Origin: Paracentrotus lividus
Taxonomy: Eukaryota; Echinodermata; Echinoidea; Camarodonta; Echinidae
Direction of reading: 5' to 3'
Assembly: GCA_940671915.1 (NCBI GenBank)
Contig: CALNVZ010000218.1
Coordinates: forward strand, 38,293,148-38,357,147
DNA length: 64,000 bases
Shown here one piece after another: positions 1-12,701 of this stretch. Both the position numbers and the translations under genes were made by a program. Each line of letters opens with the position of its first letter. Position 1 is the first letter of the stretch. The notes under the pieces are model-generated. The model did not search any database. It was not told where the DNA came from and saw only the letters and a list, made by a program, of their open reading frames with translations.

Positions 1-292
1 ACTGTATACGTAAATATATTGTCGTGAGAGCATCTAATGCCGAAATTTCTCTGAGAAAATTGCTGAAAACCCAAAAGGTAGGTAAAACTTACGGCATTTT
101 TTTACCCTGATGTAAAATTTGATATTTCACAGAATGTGACGGTGAAAGAGTGTTTGAGGGGGTAACCTCAATTGTTTCGTATATTTAGTAAGCTTATAGT
201 TTCATTTTGATCATACTAGCGTGTACAGGTCAATTTGTTTTAGTGAAGGGGTGCAATGTTGCACTGAATGCTTGCCTGACACAGCAACATTA

Positions 293-661
293 GTGCAGGT
301 AATATGGGACATCCAAAATGGCGGAAATGATTCTGGTACTTAGTATTGGGATGAGGCATCAATCTCTTTGCTACGATTTTTCTTGGGTATATTCACAGTA
401 TATAATTAATATAAATAACTTATTGTAGGCCTATATTGACTTGTATAATGAAAATAATATTTAAATAATATTAAAAAAATAAATAATATACAAAATACAT
501 AACAATGAAATATATAGTGAAAGGATTTACTGAAGGGTCTTATAATTTCAAATTATATCTTAAAGTTAATGATTTTCAACATTTTAAGCAAATTCTAGAC
601 ATGATAGAGTCATTGTAGTTTTTAAAACGTACATTAAATACATGTGCCCATATTACCTGCA
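293..661. mobile_element. MITE-like element, GCAGGTAATATGGG termini (copy 1)
   Basis: The left end reads GTGCAGGTAATATGGG and the right end (644-661) is its inverse, CCCATATTACCTGCA, so the segment is bounded by terminal inverted repeats. The interior is AT-rich with no coding frame. It abuts a second element with the same termini, so the junction forms a perfect 18-bp inverted repeat with a 2-bp spacer (644-681). The superfamily is not recognised. Confidence 0.5.
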
Positions 662-662
662 C

Positions 663-863
663 ATGCAGGTAATATGGGCACTTTGGTAATGACGTCAACA
701 TTTGAATATTTCAGACAGGGGGGTTGGTGATAATTGTTTTTCTTCACAATAAAAGTTAGAGGAGTAGTCATTGATTCATATAAACAAAGATTAGACTGTG
801 TGTCATTTCGTAATTTTATGCAAATTAGGCAAATGAGCTTAGGGGGCCCATATTACCTGCATG
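663..863. mobile_element. MITE-like element, GCAGGTAATATGGG termini (copy 2)
   Basis: Starts TGCAGGTAATATGGGCAC and ends with the inverse at 844-863. It lies directly against the 293-661 element. A CRE-like palindrome TGACGTCA occurs at 690-697. No coding capacity is seen. Confidence 0.45.
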
Positions 864-2480
864 TACCCTACATACATTGCAGTCTGTGTCAAAAAGAATG
901 GTAGAGTTAGGGGGAGGAATTAATTGGGTATGAAGTCTTTTCAAATGACATAAAATGATATCAAATTAAAGCCAATATATTTTTCTTGCAGATACAACTT
1001 ATTTCAAATAATTTGCTTTTGCAGAACAAAAGTTATGCTATATCTGGTGTGAAGACAAGAGATTTAACTTTAAACAAACGCATTGTTCTTTTACATGAAT
1101 TTCGGCAGCTTATGTTCGAAACCTACACAAAGGCATGACACGGAGTGAGCAAATTGAATTTTCAGTGATTGTAGAAAACTTTTCATATCTCAAGATCTGC
1201 AGAAAAAAAAATTGCAGAAGAAAGCTTATTTTTCCTGCTTAATGAAAATATCAAGCATTGCCAAGTTGTGACTAATCTTCATACACTAAAAAAAATGTTT
1301 CCCAACTGTACCATTTCATTTCACACAGACTGTACATGTATGTACATGTACATATTGTATATAATCATTTCAATCTTTATATATCATCAGAGAAGTATTT
1401 TGCCTGTTTTGTACTCACCACCGTGCATCTTTAACTCATGTTTCTATTTTTTTAGAATTTTTATAAGGACAAGATGGTAAAATGGAGTGTGCTGATCTAT
1501 TAAAAAAAGAGAAACTGATCATATTTTGTAAAGTTTAGTGGGACAGACATTATTAGGAGAAAAAAATGCTATACAATGTAATTGGGCAATTCTATTTCTT
1601 TCATGCAAGAGACAGAAAACATGGGTAATCATTTTATCCGAAGGTCATTTCACTTCTTTGTAATATATGAATAACCCCTAGCCTTTGGAATATGGAAATA
1701 TACTTACAATGTATCTGTTTACCTTCATCTAGATTTCTAATTAACAATATTATAGAAACCCTGAGAAATTTGAATGTAAGTGAATGTTTGTATCCAGTCC
1801 CACGTGTGTAATTTTATTAATAGTTGAGTTCTTAAGGACATCAACAAACAAGGAACAAAAATACTGTGTTTGGAAGATCTTGATGATACTTGAACATCCA
1901 TGAAGTTAGGTTAGTGATAATTTTTTATTTTTTTTAAATAACCCTCTCATCATGCACATTTCTTGTTTTAATATCTTTGTAATAATGTCTTTCAACAATT
2001 GAAATTGCCCATAAATCTTTGTGTGTAAGTTGTCCGTTATTGACTTAGATCCTGTTTGATGGAAATGATTGATCAAAGAATGCTTGAAGTCCTTGTTGAT
2101 GGTTGTGAGTCGAGCGAGTTGACAGACTTTAATCGAGACTGATAAACGACATTAATACTAAGTAATGTTTAAAAGATTTTATCATGTACATGTACATGTA
2201 ATAATTGCTACCGAATACAAAACAAAAGCTTGCCCTTTTTCAGAGAAGGGTATATGTATAACATTATACCTGCAAGAAAATGCTACAAGAAAAAATCATA
2301 CATTCATCAGTGACAGGAATTGAATTAAAGAAAATTCTACACATTGATAGCATCTTTCAATGTGTATTCGTAATGAACCCAAAATAACTACTCCGTTTAT
2401 GAACTAATCCATTTAGATGGTTTGTCTTTCTGGGTTAGAGCTTAATCTGTTTTGGTGTGTCTGTAATTGGGATTTCTGGT
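864..2480. other. AT-rich non-coding stretch
   Basis: No exon, RNA gene or bounded repeat could be supported here. It contains TGTACATG runs at about 1331-1352 and 2183-2201, a sequence flavour common in echinoderm DNA, and homopolymer A/T runs. Confidence 0.5.
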
Positions 2481-2489
2481 CTCGATTGG

Positions 2490-3190
2490 GGTGCAGACAT
2501 TATGACTGAGGGAGACATAGAGAGAGAAAGACAGAATGAGAGAGACCAAGAGACAGTGAGATACAGAGACAGAGAATGAAAGAGAGAAAGAGAGAGAGAC
2601 AGAGCAAGAGAGAGACAGAGAGAAAGTGAGACAGAGAGAAAGTGAGAAAGAGAGAAAGAGAGAGACAGAGCAAGAGAGAGACAGACAGAAAGACAGTGAG
2701 AGACAGAGAGAGAAAATGATAGACAGAGAGATAGTGAGATACAGAGAGAGAGAATGAAAGAGAAAAAGAGAGAAACAGTGAGATTCAGAGAAAGAGAAAG
2801 TGAGAGACAGAGAAACAGTGAGAAATAGAGAAAAAGAGACAGTGAGAGACACTTGTACACTTATGCAGAGGACAGAGAAATATAAGAACAAACTGAGAAA
2901 AGAGAAAATGCTTGAGAGTAGACACATTATAACCAAGACATGGGAGAGAGAGAGGTAGAGAAATGTAGAGAGAAACATTTAAAAAGTAGAGAGTGATACA
3001 GAGAAAGTGAGAAATGAAACAAGACAAAAAAGCACATAAAAATGTGAGAGTTACAGGAGAAGAAACGAATATAGAGAAAAGGAAACAGACAGAGACAAAG
3101 AAAGAGATAGAGAGAGTGAAAATAGAGGTACATAGTGTTAGATTAAAAGAGTAAGAGAGAGAGAGAGACAAGAACAAGAAATGTAGAAAG
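2490..3190. repeat. GA/GACA-rich simple-sequence tract
   Basis: About 700 bp of degenerate GAGA, GACAGAGA and GAAAGAGA units, purine on the plus strand. Open frames on the minus strand translate to Ser/Leu/Phe-rich simple peptide and are by-products of the CT-rich composition. A shorter tract of the same type follows at about 3745-3880. Confidence 0.85.
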
Positions 3191-3357
3191 TGGTAAAGAG
3201 AAAAGGAGGAGTACTCGGTACAAAAGAAAGAGAGAAATCTATACTCAGGGGGAAAACCACGATTCCATGATTTTTTGCTCTGGCGACAATATCAAATGAC
3301 TAACTTCAACCTTGCTCTGAACACTATATCCTAACAGAAAACGGTACGGCAATCCTA

Positions 3358-3613
3358 AAGGCCTCGTCACACTGAGTCCGGTCCGGTGACCGGTACGGCA
3401 AACCGTCTCAAATCGCTCCATGAGCGATTCCATAAAAACCGTACCGGTTGCCGTTCCGGCTAGTACGGCATAGCCCGTGTTTGTTGTGACCAGTCTCATT
3501 GCAATAGTACACGGCCGATTCATTTTGACCGTTTTTGCCCATTGATGAACCGGAACGGGCCCGTGCCGTGACCCGGACCGTGACCCGGACCGGACTCGGT
3601 GTGACGAGGCCTT
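3358..3613. mobile_element. Palindromic MITE, AAGGCCTCGTCACAC termini
   Basis: Left end AAGGCCTCGTCACACTGAGT and right end its inverse with one mismatch (T versus C). GTCCGGTCCGG continues inside each end, and CCGG/ACGG-rich palindromic sequence fills the element (256 bp). No protein is encoded; a long minus-strand frame running through it and the neighbouring repeats is fortuitous. Confidence 0.75.
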
Positions 3614-3909
3614 AACCATAACCCTACATCCAAAGACATAGGCCCTGAGCATTTGTCGTAGGAGCAAATGTTGTATCAAGGAGGTATCTCGTTTAGTCGT
3701 ATCACGAAGAACATGATACAGGATTAGAAACTTCAACAGGCAAGTGGGTGAGAGATACAGAGAGAGTGAGAGAGAGAGGGAGAGAGATTTAAAGTATACT
3801 AGAGAGATTGAGAGAAATAGACAGGGAATGAGACAGAATGTAAGATACAGACAGGAAGCAAGATAGACAGGGAAAAGATAGAATCTATAAAGTACAGGTC
3901 TATGGTGTA

Positions 3910-4162
3910 ATGCGGCGGTCACAACTCGCCGTACCATCGACGTGCAACTTCCTACGATGGATTTCGTAGAAAATTCGTGCAGCGGAGGTACCTCGCAGGT
4001 ACAATGCATGTACGATGTACAGGAGGTTTTTACAATACCCTTACTACAGAAACGCAGGAATCGCAGAAGTTGACCCAGGACCTGTGCGTGCATTGTACCT
4101 TCAACGCAGGCTATGTTGATGGCACGTGCCCCGTAGCCTACGACGAGTTGTGACCGCCGCAT
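3910..4162. mobile_element. 253-bp palindromic MITE with TA duplication (copy 1)
   Basis: Ends are ATGCGGCGGTCACAACTCG and its inverse, flanked by TA on both sides (3908-3909 and 4163-4164). A second copy of exactly the same length lies inverted at 12702-12954. A TA target duplication is typical of Tc1/mariner-like DNA transposons, but the superfamily cannot be fixed from the ends alone. Confidence 0.8.
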
Positions 4163-4474
4163 TAGAGATATATCATCAGATATTAAAAGGGATGTTTTAA
4201 AATGTGAAAAGAAAAGTTTGTTTTAATGATACAACCAACAGAAATTAAACTACAGGCAAACCTTCCTTGTCCACCAAAAATAAGGGAAATCAATAAAGTG
4301 TGAATTACAGTTAGGAATTTTTTTTTTTTTACACTCAATAATAGGGCACTTTACAATTTATAGTGCAATTGGAAAGTAGAAATGTAGCAGGCGTTCTTCC
4401 GAACTAGGAATTGTTAGCAGGTACAATGTGATGATTATACCACGGAATACTATTACATGTAGTTCTTTAGTTAT

Positions 4475-4914
4475 AGGGATTTAGTAACATTCAAAAACAA
4501 GAGCAATTATATCAAGATCAATAAAATTATATTGTTCCAACAGTAAAAACAAACTACTGAAAGTTTCAGATCAAATGGAAGTCATTTACTACCTTAAAAC
4601 AGTGTAACAAACAATGCCAAGCATACAGTCGAATACCAGTACCCTCTGCTGATAGCCCACCAGGCCGCTAGAGACAGGGGACTTTACAACAGGAAATGGG
4701 TGTGTGGAAAAGCACATGGTTTTATAAACCATCCGGTGTTGGTTTATAAATTTTGAGTATGAAATCATTGATATTTCGAAGGTAAAGCAAGCAATTAGCT
4801 TGCAATTTTGAAGAGATACCAGACTGACCTAAGTGTTTATAATTATGTTGGCAAAATAAGCTAAATCGAATAAATGTGATTTGAATATCATTCAATGTTA
4901 ATTACTGCATCCCT
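4475..4914. mobile_element. TTAA-type MITE, AGGGA..AGTAAC termini (copy 1)
   Basis: Begins AGGGATTTAGTAACATTCAA and ends TTAATTACTGCATCCCT. The right flank is TTAA (4915-4918); the left flank is TTAT, one base off. An inverted copy at 41373-41802 is flanked by perfect TTAA. Internal sequence is shared between the copies, for example the run beginning AAAAACAAGAGCAATTA. Non-coding. Confidence 0.7.
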
Positions 4915-5365
4915 TTAAACATGGAAATGGAGAATTAGGTAGAGTTGCTGTTTTCAATTCTCTATTGTAACTCCATTTTCTAGAATGAAGATCTCTATAG
5001 CCTAACACTGCCTACGGGGCTGTCACATTTACCATGCGAAACTAAACTGTGTGGGTTTGCGCTTCCGCACCTAGCTCGGCCATATAGAGTTTCAGGTGTT
5101 AACATACACCGTATCCATGGAAACGACAACCCCTTGTCTAAATGTTTTCATGATTTTTCCTCGGGACCCTAACAGAGTTTCAGACATTGCATGATCTTCC
5201 AGATCAGGAATTACCTACATGTGTTCCCATGGTAACTAATTTCATAATAATAACATAAAATGTGGTTTGGATAATCTTGTGTCATCTATCCCTTACGTCA
5301 CTACAAGTTTGCATATCTAGAAAAAAAAATTCCACTTTAGCCCTTTCGCTCTCTCCTTTTGTTAA

Positions 5366-5844
5366 AGCTGGTGTATAGTGTTGGGAGAAGGAAACATTTA
5401 ATTTGGATTCACAGTTAGATAATATGAAAGACTGAATCCTATAACTGTAACAAAGAAAGTTATATTACATGGAATCACGTTTGAGTGTCTTTATTTCACG
5501 ATATAAGTATAAAAAAAGATAAGTCAGGGATCCGACTCATCTCAGTGTGCACTAGGCGTTCACATGGAAAACCAATGGGGATTCTCTTGTGTGGGTGATA
5601 CACACAGATCGCTACGCTCTATTCATGCGGGAAGTTCGGGGGATTGGACAACCCAGCAAAGGTCTCAAAAACAGTTATAAATTGTGTTTGGATTCAAACA
5701 TTTCACTGAAATTCAACGGAAATCGTGAAAGGAATATCACAAAATCTCTCACACATATCTTTTAGTGCAATGTGAACAACATGAGAATATATTTAATTGG
5801 TTTTATGCCGATTCCTTTTTTGTTACCAAAACTATACACCAGGT
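5366..5844. mobile_element. TTAA-type MITE, AGCTGGTGTATAGT termini (copy 1)
   Basis: Terminal repeats AGCTGGTGTATAGT and ACTATACACCAGGT are flanked by TTAA at 5362-5365 and 5845-5848. The second copy, also flanked by TTAA, is at 33542-34004 in the same orientation. The copies share long internal stretches such as ACATGGAAAACCAATGGGGA. Non-coding. Confidence 0.8.
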
Positions 5845-5848
5845 TTAA

Positions 5849-7800
5849 CATTCACCTCTTCATATAAAACAGCAGGAATCCCATACAATTCCTTTTGCTT
5901 TGATTTATGCCAAGTGGTTTTGCATATGGTGTCAAAAGAAAGAGGAAAAAATAAACTTTAAAATTATGCATACATTTGATATGTCATTATTTGCTTGCAT
6001 TCACAGAGAAAAATGACTGACCCTTGGAGTTCTGCTAATTTTGGGAACCCTGTATACATGTATATAAATTCCACCCTCAAACTCACATGCAATGGGCTGA
6101 AACCATATGGTCTATTCATGACCACTAATCAGTTCCATGCAGAAATTCTCAGCAACAAGTTTCCTACGCAATCCTGCTATAAATAGAAAGGCACCACAAA
6201 CGGTAGACCATGCCAAACCTAATTTACGTCATGTATTGTTGGAAATTTCCCATGGCTATAAACTGCGCCCTTGCAAAGTCAAGTTCTTCTTCACATTGTC
6301 TTCCGTTTTCCCGTCAGTTATGTTGACAAGACAATGTTGCGATGTAAAAGAAATGGGTTGTCTGTGTTTTGGAGAATGACACATATTATTAGCTCACAGT
6401 AATTCATGACATATGGAACGTGAAAAACTGACAGTGGCACAATATGCCATCTTCATTGCATTCAAGAGTGATATTGATTAGCCATTATTGTGATAGATTG
6501 CAAACCCTTCTTTGACACCCCCCCCCCCCCCCCCCCCCCCCATTCAGCCAAAATTTTCAAGAAATTTAGCAGGTTCCATTACAACAATCCTAAACCCCAA
6601 GGAAGTATAAAGCTAAATGTGGTCAGGAGCCTTGCCTTATAAATGCTGTGGGCACAAGTGGTCATGCATGGTTTGTGAAATTCTCTGTATCTCGTCTGCA
6701 TTGGATTTTACAGAAGATCTTTGGATCGACACAGGGAGGTGCACATTTTTTTCCGACATGCAGAAGCAATTAGGTGGCCATACCCTTTGTAAAGCCATGT
6801 CAAAATACAAGGTTGATTCAGTCACAGTCGAGACCGAATCGAAACCAACAGCAGACCAACCAAAATATTATATTATGACGATCTGGAAGTTGCTCGTCGG
6901 TTCGGAATCGGTCTGGGGTCGGTGTGGCAGTGCGTGAAATAGGCATACATGTATCACAAAAGAAGGCCACTGTGCATGGGACACACACTTGCAAAAAAGA
7001 ACCCCAAGACTGATTGTGACCAAGGCATATGAATACAACATAAGTATGACGTACCTTTCATTTTTGATATGCTGCCAACAAAATTACTACCAATTTGTCT
7101 TGGAAGGAGACTATCCCTTGGGATATCAAATGTCTTTTTTTTTTCTTTGAGACTCTGTTTCTTTTGAAAAAGAAACTTGGAGCTGATAGCAGCATCCTAT
7201 GACGTTGCCCTTTCTTGAAAAAACAATGTTTCCGAAAGTTTTACATCATATGCTCTAGGTACACCTCCTAGTTCTATTACGTTAGCAATTGAAGTCAATG
7301 ACATTGAAATTTGTTATAATATTCAACAAAACACACAAAATCAAAATATTACACTGTGCTTTCAATAATATTTTTTTCTCTCAAAACAAGATTGAAATGA
7401 AGACAAATTTAAGAATCCCAGGGACCACAACAAACAAACCAAGAAACTTTACTAAACTTGGTAGAATGATGGCGTGGGATAGGTTTGTGGGTGGAACAGA
7501 ACTCCCATATAATTAACTCCCTGGATAGGGGGTGGGAGATGAGTTTCCTGTTTCATTAACGTTTGCTAAGCAACCGTCATCTTTAGGGGATAAGCTGGGC
7601 TGGGGGAGGAAGAGTCACGGAAGAGTTATTTAATGATGGAGTAGAGCAGTTTGTTGATATGACAGCCTATAGAATGACAAGGCAAGTATAAAGCTTGATT
7701 GTTTAGGTGCGAGGAGGAGACCTATGATTTGATTCCTATCTGAGGGACTTTATCCTTTAGATGCAGTGAGTAACATGTTGGCCTACTCTTCAAAGCTACA
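5849..7800. other. Non-coding stretch without recognised features
   Basis: Open frames here (the longest about 106 codons near 6617-6937) resemble nothing I know and lack a convincing splice context. A 24-base C run at 6518-6541 is the only clear simple repeat. Confidence 0.4.
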
Positions 7801-7804
7801 ATGT

Positions 7805-7935
7805 ACCTGCCAACATAATGGCCCTTTATGACGGGCCATTATGAAGACCGAGTTTGTATGAGCTGTAGTTTATGCGGACCTATTCACGATCCTTTCATCT
7901 GATGTATCAGAAAAAGGGAGTGCACAAAAGCACCA
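7805..7935. repeat. Truncated copy of the 14.9-kb palindromic repeat
   Basis: The stretch ATTATGAAGACCGAGTTTGT and the later CACGATCCTTTCATCTGATG match the element at 14941-15105 (ATGAAGACTGAGTTTGTATG and ACGATCCTTTGGTCTGATGA). The second inverted end is missing, so it is probably truncated. Confidence 0.5.
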
Positions 7936-8994
7936 CACAAACTTCAACTCCTACTAATTCAATCTTCGGTTCAAAATACTGGCCAAAGATATTAGACTGT
8001 GTTTCGGGCAGTTAGTGGAGAGTGCTGGCCCCCATCCACCCTCATGGAGGTGTGGGCCGGACAGTTTGGAGGTAAAAGGAATAAGCTAAAGGGCTGTCAC
8101 GGGCTGGAGACTTAAATATAGTTTAATGCATTAGATACCCAAGGCAGGGTGTTATTCACTGATGGAAAAGTGTTAATTCTTGCATATGTAGCATTTATAG
8201 CAGTTTAGAACAAGCTTTAATACTATTGCTCATTAGCAGACTATTCAGTATTGTGTGCACAAAAGCACAAAAGCACCCTTTCGTCCCCTACATAGTATGT
8301 ACATGCACAAGGCATAAGGATGCATAATGAATGTGTATCTTTATGCCTTGTATAGGGTACTAAATGGAGCTTTTTTTAGGGCTCTATAACACACACAATA
8401 TCAAATTACCAAAAATGTGTAAAAAATAAATGCACTACATTGTACATATGCAAGGACATGTTTGTTACACATTGTACATTCCAGCATGCAGTGTACATGT
8501 TGTAATTTATTAGTTAATCGATGATTCATTCTCTAAAATTAGACGTGCAATAGTGCATCTGAGGGTCGATTCCTTAAGTCTGGCACACCTAACAATGTAG
8601 ATCCATTATAGGATTGGATTAACATGGATTAGAAGTCCAGACATATGGTCAGTGCATGAAGAATACCACGGTCACAATCATTCATACATCTTTCTGCAAA
8701 ACTGTGTCCCGCAACCTGCATCGGGGTGAAGCCAACTGGACAAGGCTGCATTTCAGCAAGGCTGTAGCAAAAGTACAGCCTTCTTGCTCTTGCCCGACAG
8801 TAAAAACATGCACTTCCCTCGTTACGAATAAAGGAATTTTCTGTAAAATTTTATGCAGACCAGGTGCAAAGACAGGTTCATTTTTTTTACAATAATGTTT
8901 CCCGCAGCATTGTCGGCCTTCAGCCAACTCCTTGCGTTTCCACACGGCTGTAGCAAGTGTTTTCTCTCAGTTTATCTTGCTAATGCATCACTAA

Positions 8995-9163
8995 AAAAAA
9001 CATGGTTCTGGAAGTTACAAATGACTTTAAGAACAACTGGTAGGCTATAAGTTCTTGTGCTAATTGATTGATGATGTAATTTAATACAGCACCCAAGAAC
9101 ATGTTCATGTCGTTCGTAAAGTCATTCTTAACTTTCAGAACCACTTGGTGAAACAACCCCCCT
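8995..9163. mobile_element. MITE-like inverted repeat, TTACAAATGACTTTA family (copy 1)
   Basis: Left part AGTTACAAATGACTTTAAGA and right part with AAAGTCATTCTTAACTTTCA face each other, ending CACTTGGTGAAACAACCCC. The same arrangement recurs at 16058-16205. Non-coding. Confidence 0.55.
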
Positions 9164-10077
9164 GGAATTCGGGCTACCCGATATACTTCCAGCTGGCAAA
9201 ATTACCCAACATGCATCATGATATGTTGACAACTCCGCTTCCGGGTCCAAGTCAGTACATAGATAATTATGATCAATGGGCTAGCTTATAAGCTGCACTC
9301 GTTGTATCTTTACAATTTTCGGGCACAAATTGAGCGGCATGTGTGTTATAATGAATACAATGAGTTCAGTTTTCGCGTGAGAATAACTGATAAAATTAAA
9401 ATAAATACGCGCGCTAATTGAGCAATTACAATTTATTTGTTTTTATTAGGAGACGTCACACAAAAGAGACATCTTTCATTAAGAACCAAAATTAAAGTCG
9501 ATTTTATTTTTTATCTTTCCGCCTAACAAAAACATAAGTGCGATGCACATAAGAAATCCAGTGCGCCTCAGCACTCCCCCAAGGGTGAAATTTGAAGGCA
9601 AAAAACGCCTATAACTTTCAGCTGAATCAATCCGTCGTATACATAATGGCGCTTACGCATACTGCTACCTAGCGGAAGTGTAGCTGCCAACAATTTGACC
9701 TTTGACCCTTAAAATTTGGCGATAATAGCGATAGTATCGAACAATATTGATACATTTTTGTATTTCGGATCGCTCGAATTCAGAAGTAACAAGCACAAAT
9801 CAAATGAGGTGTACATGTCCAATGAGAAACAGAACATATGGGATCAAGTTTCAAGAACTGACATGCCATCGGTCCAAATAGGGCACATTGTTAGACACCC
9901 AAATTTACGATCTGGGCTGATTAAAAAGCAAAAAGGAACTGCTTTAATTGCTTATTCAATAAAAGAGAGCTGGTGGAGGAAAATTGGGTCAAAAAGAGCT
10001 TGTGCTTTCAATCCTAGCAGAATCTTTGTTACAGACAACAAAAAAAATAAATAAAAAGGATACGCGTTGGATGAGCA
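9164..10077. other. Non-coding stretch with a DR1-like motif
   Basis: An unrecognised 112-codon frame spans 9716-10054 but has no splice context or known motif. TGACCTTTGACCC at 9696-9708 is a near-perfect inverse of a direct repeat of AGGTCA spaced by one base. Confidence 0.35.
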
Positions 10078-10385
10078 TGGTGTGGCCATGAGTACGCATG
10101 GGTTGTTCATCACAGATAGCTGCTGAATGTTGTTCAGGCACGAAAGGTACGAGACCTAGAGGTACGAAAAGAAATAACAAGATAAATCCATAAATGATAA
10201 AGTTCTGTTGATGTTCTTGATGTGCTTTGAAAGTACTGGCAGGACATGGCCATGAGTACACAGAGGTTGTTCATCACCGAGAGCTGCTGAATGTTGTTCA
10301 GACATAAAAAGGTACAAGAGAAAATAACAGGACAGATCCATGCATATAAATAAATGTTAATGTTCTTGAAGTGCTTAAAAAGTAT
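10078..10385. repeat. Tandem duplication, about 165-bp unit, two copies
   Basis: The block beginning GTGGCCATGAGTACGCATGG, with TGCTGAATGTTGTTCAGGCA and GTTGATGTTCTTGATGTGCT, is repeated from about 10246 as GGCCATGAGTACACAGAGGT, TGCTGAATGTTGTTCAGACA and TTAATGTTCTTGAAGTGCTT. The copies have diverged by substitutions and small indels. No coding role is evident. Confidence 0.7.
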
Positions 10386-11705
10386 AGGATGGAGACAAAG
10401 TATGTGTTATTCAGGCATATACATTTTTTACATGTGATTTCATGCTCAATATGAGTCACGTTTTGCTTTCAATCGATGGATATCTTCTAACTTCAATTAA
10501 TATGTAAAACCACAACTGAAAGCTATCGCAATTGACTTTGCCACTTTACATGTTATAATTCACTGGGAGTGCTATATTAAATACTCCCATCAAATACATG
10601 TACCAGTAAGTATATGTACATGTATGTCATTTGTAGAAAGTTACATGAGTGAAAATGCATTGCTCATCAGGAAAAACCAATTATACGTTGAATACTTCCG
10701 ATTCCCTAACTGATTGGGGATCGGTGGACAGGTCACAGAGAGGTCAAACAACATAGAAAACCACATTATAATCAAGCATTAAACTGCTACATCATGCATT
10801 AATGAAAAGGATTTATATGAAAAACACATGTTTTTAATTTCAGTGTCACCAAGTCTATAACTATGATCATGTAATGCTTGTATGTGCGTGTGAGTACAGT
10901 TTACATGTGTCTTATCATCATATGTGCCATTCCTTCATAGTATCCAGGCAAAATATAAGTTTTGAATACATGTGCATAACACAGTTGAAATAACCACCTC
11001 TCAAAATCCATGGGAGCTAAAATTGTAAGAACAATCTTGCCATCAGATCTATATCTTCATGAAGGAATTTTTCTTGATGATTGTGCTTTCTTTTATTTTG
11101 GGGACCTTATTCTTCCCCCTTCGTACATTAAAGAAAACCCTTACCCTAAAAAGTTGAGGATTGTTCCATTGCATGTCTCTGAAATTCATTTAACAAAAGA
11201 TGTTCTCAATATTGATGTTAAATTACACTGATGTTTACACATTTTGAGGAATGTACATTATTTAGAATGATATATTGTAGGAGCAGAAATAATCTCTAAA
11301 ACCATATATGACTAAGTCACATGAGGTCGAGTACGGATTTGAACAATGCACCAATATGTTGGCAGAGAGAGGATATGTGTTAATCTTGAATGTATTATAT
11401 GGAAGGTTATCATGTCAGGCAGGTGAGATGTGTACGTGTGAAAGGGAGGATTTAAAAGGGGAGGAGTGATTTACAAAATGCCAATCATTCTCTGTATCAC
11501 TGTGCTGTTTCTGTGTGAGAGCTGCTCGCAATTGATGTCACAAAGTTGCAAATTTCATGAATTACAACTTTAAAAGAAACTCTTCCATTCTTTTGGGGAT
11601 TTCGACAAGCCTTCACTGAGCTATTTTTTTAACTTTCAATAATGTCCATATTTATCCTTTTTCCATAATCATGCAAACCTGCCAATTGCCTATACAGCAA
11701 ATGGA
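10386..11705. other. AT-rich non-coding stretch
   Basis: One 73-codon frame at 11010-11231 has no recognisable domain and no splice signals I trust. Nothing else is supported. Confidence 0.4.
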
Positions 11706-11850
11706 CCAGGGGAGCATTTCATCAAAGGACTTGTCGGACATTTTATCCGACAAATTTGCTCTCGGCCAATCAGATGCAAGCATTTCAGTAGCTTATAACA
11801 GCTTGTCGGATAAAACGTCCGACAAGTCCTTTGATGAAATGCTCCCCTGG
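11706..11850. mobile_element. 145-bp palindromic MITE
   Basis: Begins CCAGGGGAGCATTTCATCAA and ends with its inverse. The next part, AGGACTTGTCGGACATTTTA, is also mirrored with one mismatch, so about 40 bp on each side can pair, leaving a loop of about 65 bp. Open frames on both strands through it are palindrome by-products. Confidence 0.85.
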
Positions 11851-12701
11851 TATCTCTTGCAATCTGTATTCTTTGTATAACACACATTTATCTCTCTGTA
11901 TGTATATTATTTGTTGTGTATGTATCATCATAAATTGTATCTACTATTCTTGAATAAAGAAATGATTTCAACAACAGGGTGGACTTCACCTTTAAAAGTA
12001 GGAGGATTGAATTACAAAATGCCAGTTTTAATTTGTACTATAATTTGTTTGAATACACTGTACTTGTGATCATTATTGCCAGTGTGGCAGGCACCCTTTA
12101 AGGTATGCACTTTTCTGATCAAACTACAATGACATTCATATCAAGTACATGCTATTACATCTACTGTACAATATTTTTGCATACATGTACATCTATTTTT
12201 TCTGATTTTGAACTACCAGGTCTAGTAGTTTTTTTTAGTGGATAATTTCAACATTTTTATGATTTTTGTTTTCTCTACTATACAAAGTGGCCTTTTGTTA
12301 AAATGAATATTTTTGTAAGATGGACTCACAAAATTTGCGAAAAACAAACCCACCGAAACAGTATTTTTCAAAAGGTATTAATATTTCACATTCTACTTTA
12401 ACCGTACCTCTGTCAGATCTGATATCTCATTCTCTGCAAGTGAAAGTATTTCCAATGAGTGCGGTATGCAGCTTGGTATGCTACGCAGAGTCGTTAGGAT
12501 GTTGCCATGGAGAAGCAAAGTCTGTAAACAAAAGGAGAAAAAGGAAACCATTTCTGAGTATGCAAATTGAATTCAGTGCTCTGGAGAAAAACTTTCCAGT
12601 AATGTGACATTTTGAAAATTTCAAAGCTCACTGGTAAACTAAAAATCTTGAATAGAGAAGCTTATAGTACCCCACAATAATAAGGTAATGCACAGTATGT
12701 A

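Noticed and set aside
2435-3177. Overlapping minus-strand frames of 130-178 codons
   Set aside because: All translate the CT-rich complement of a GA simple repeat into Ser/Leu/Phe strings; frames are open in several phases at once.
3245-4162. 305-codon minus-strand frame
   Set aside because: It runs through two palindromic MITEs and a GA tract; part of its peptide reappears at 12.7 kb because the MITE does. No domain.
6617-6937. 106-codon plus-strand frame with several Cys
   Set aside because: Cys spacing matches no domain I know, and there is no splice or promoter support.
9716-10054. 112-codon plus-strand frame
   Set aside because: No recognisable motif, low-complexity Lys/Asn end, no splice context.
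11010-11231. 73-codon plus-strand frame
   Set aside because: No family resemblance and AT-rich codon use like surrounding non-coding DNA.
12320-12607. 95-codon plus-strand frame ending in a basic stretch
   Set aside because: The basic run is isolated; no domain or transcript evidence.
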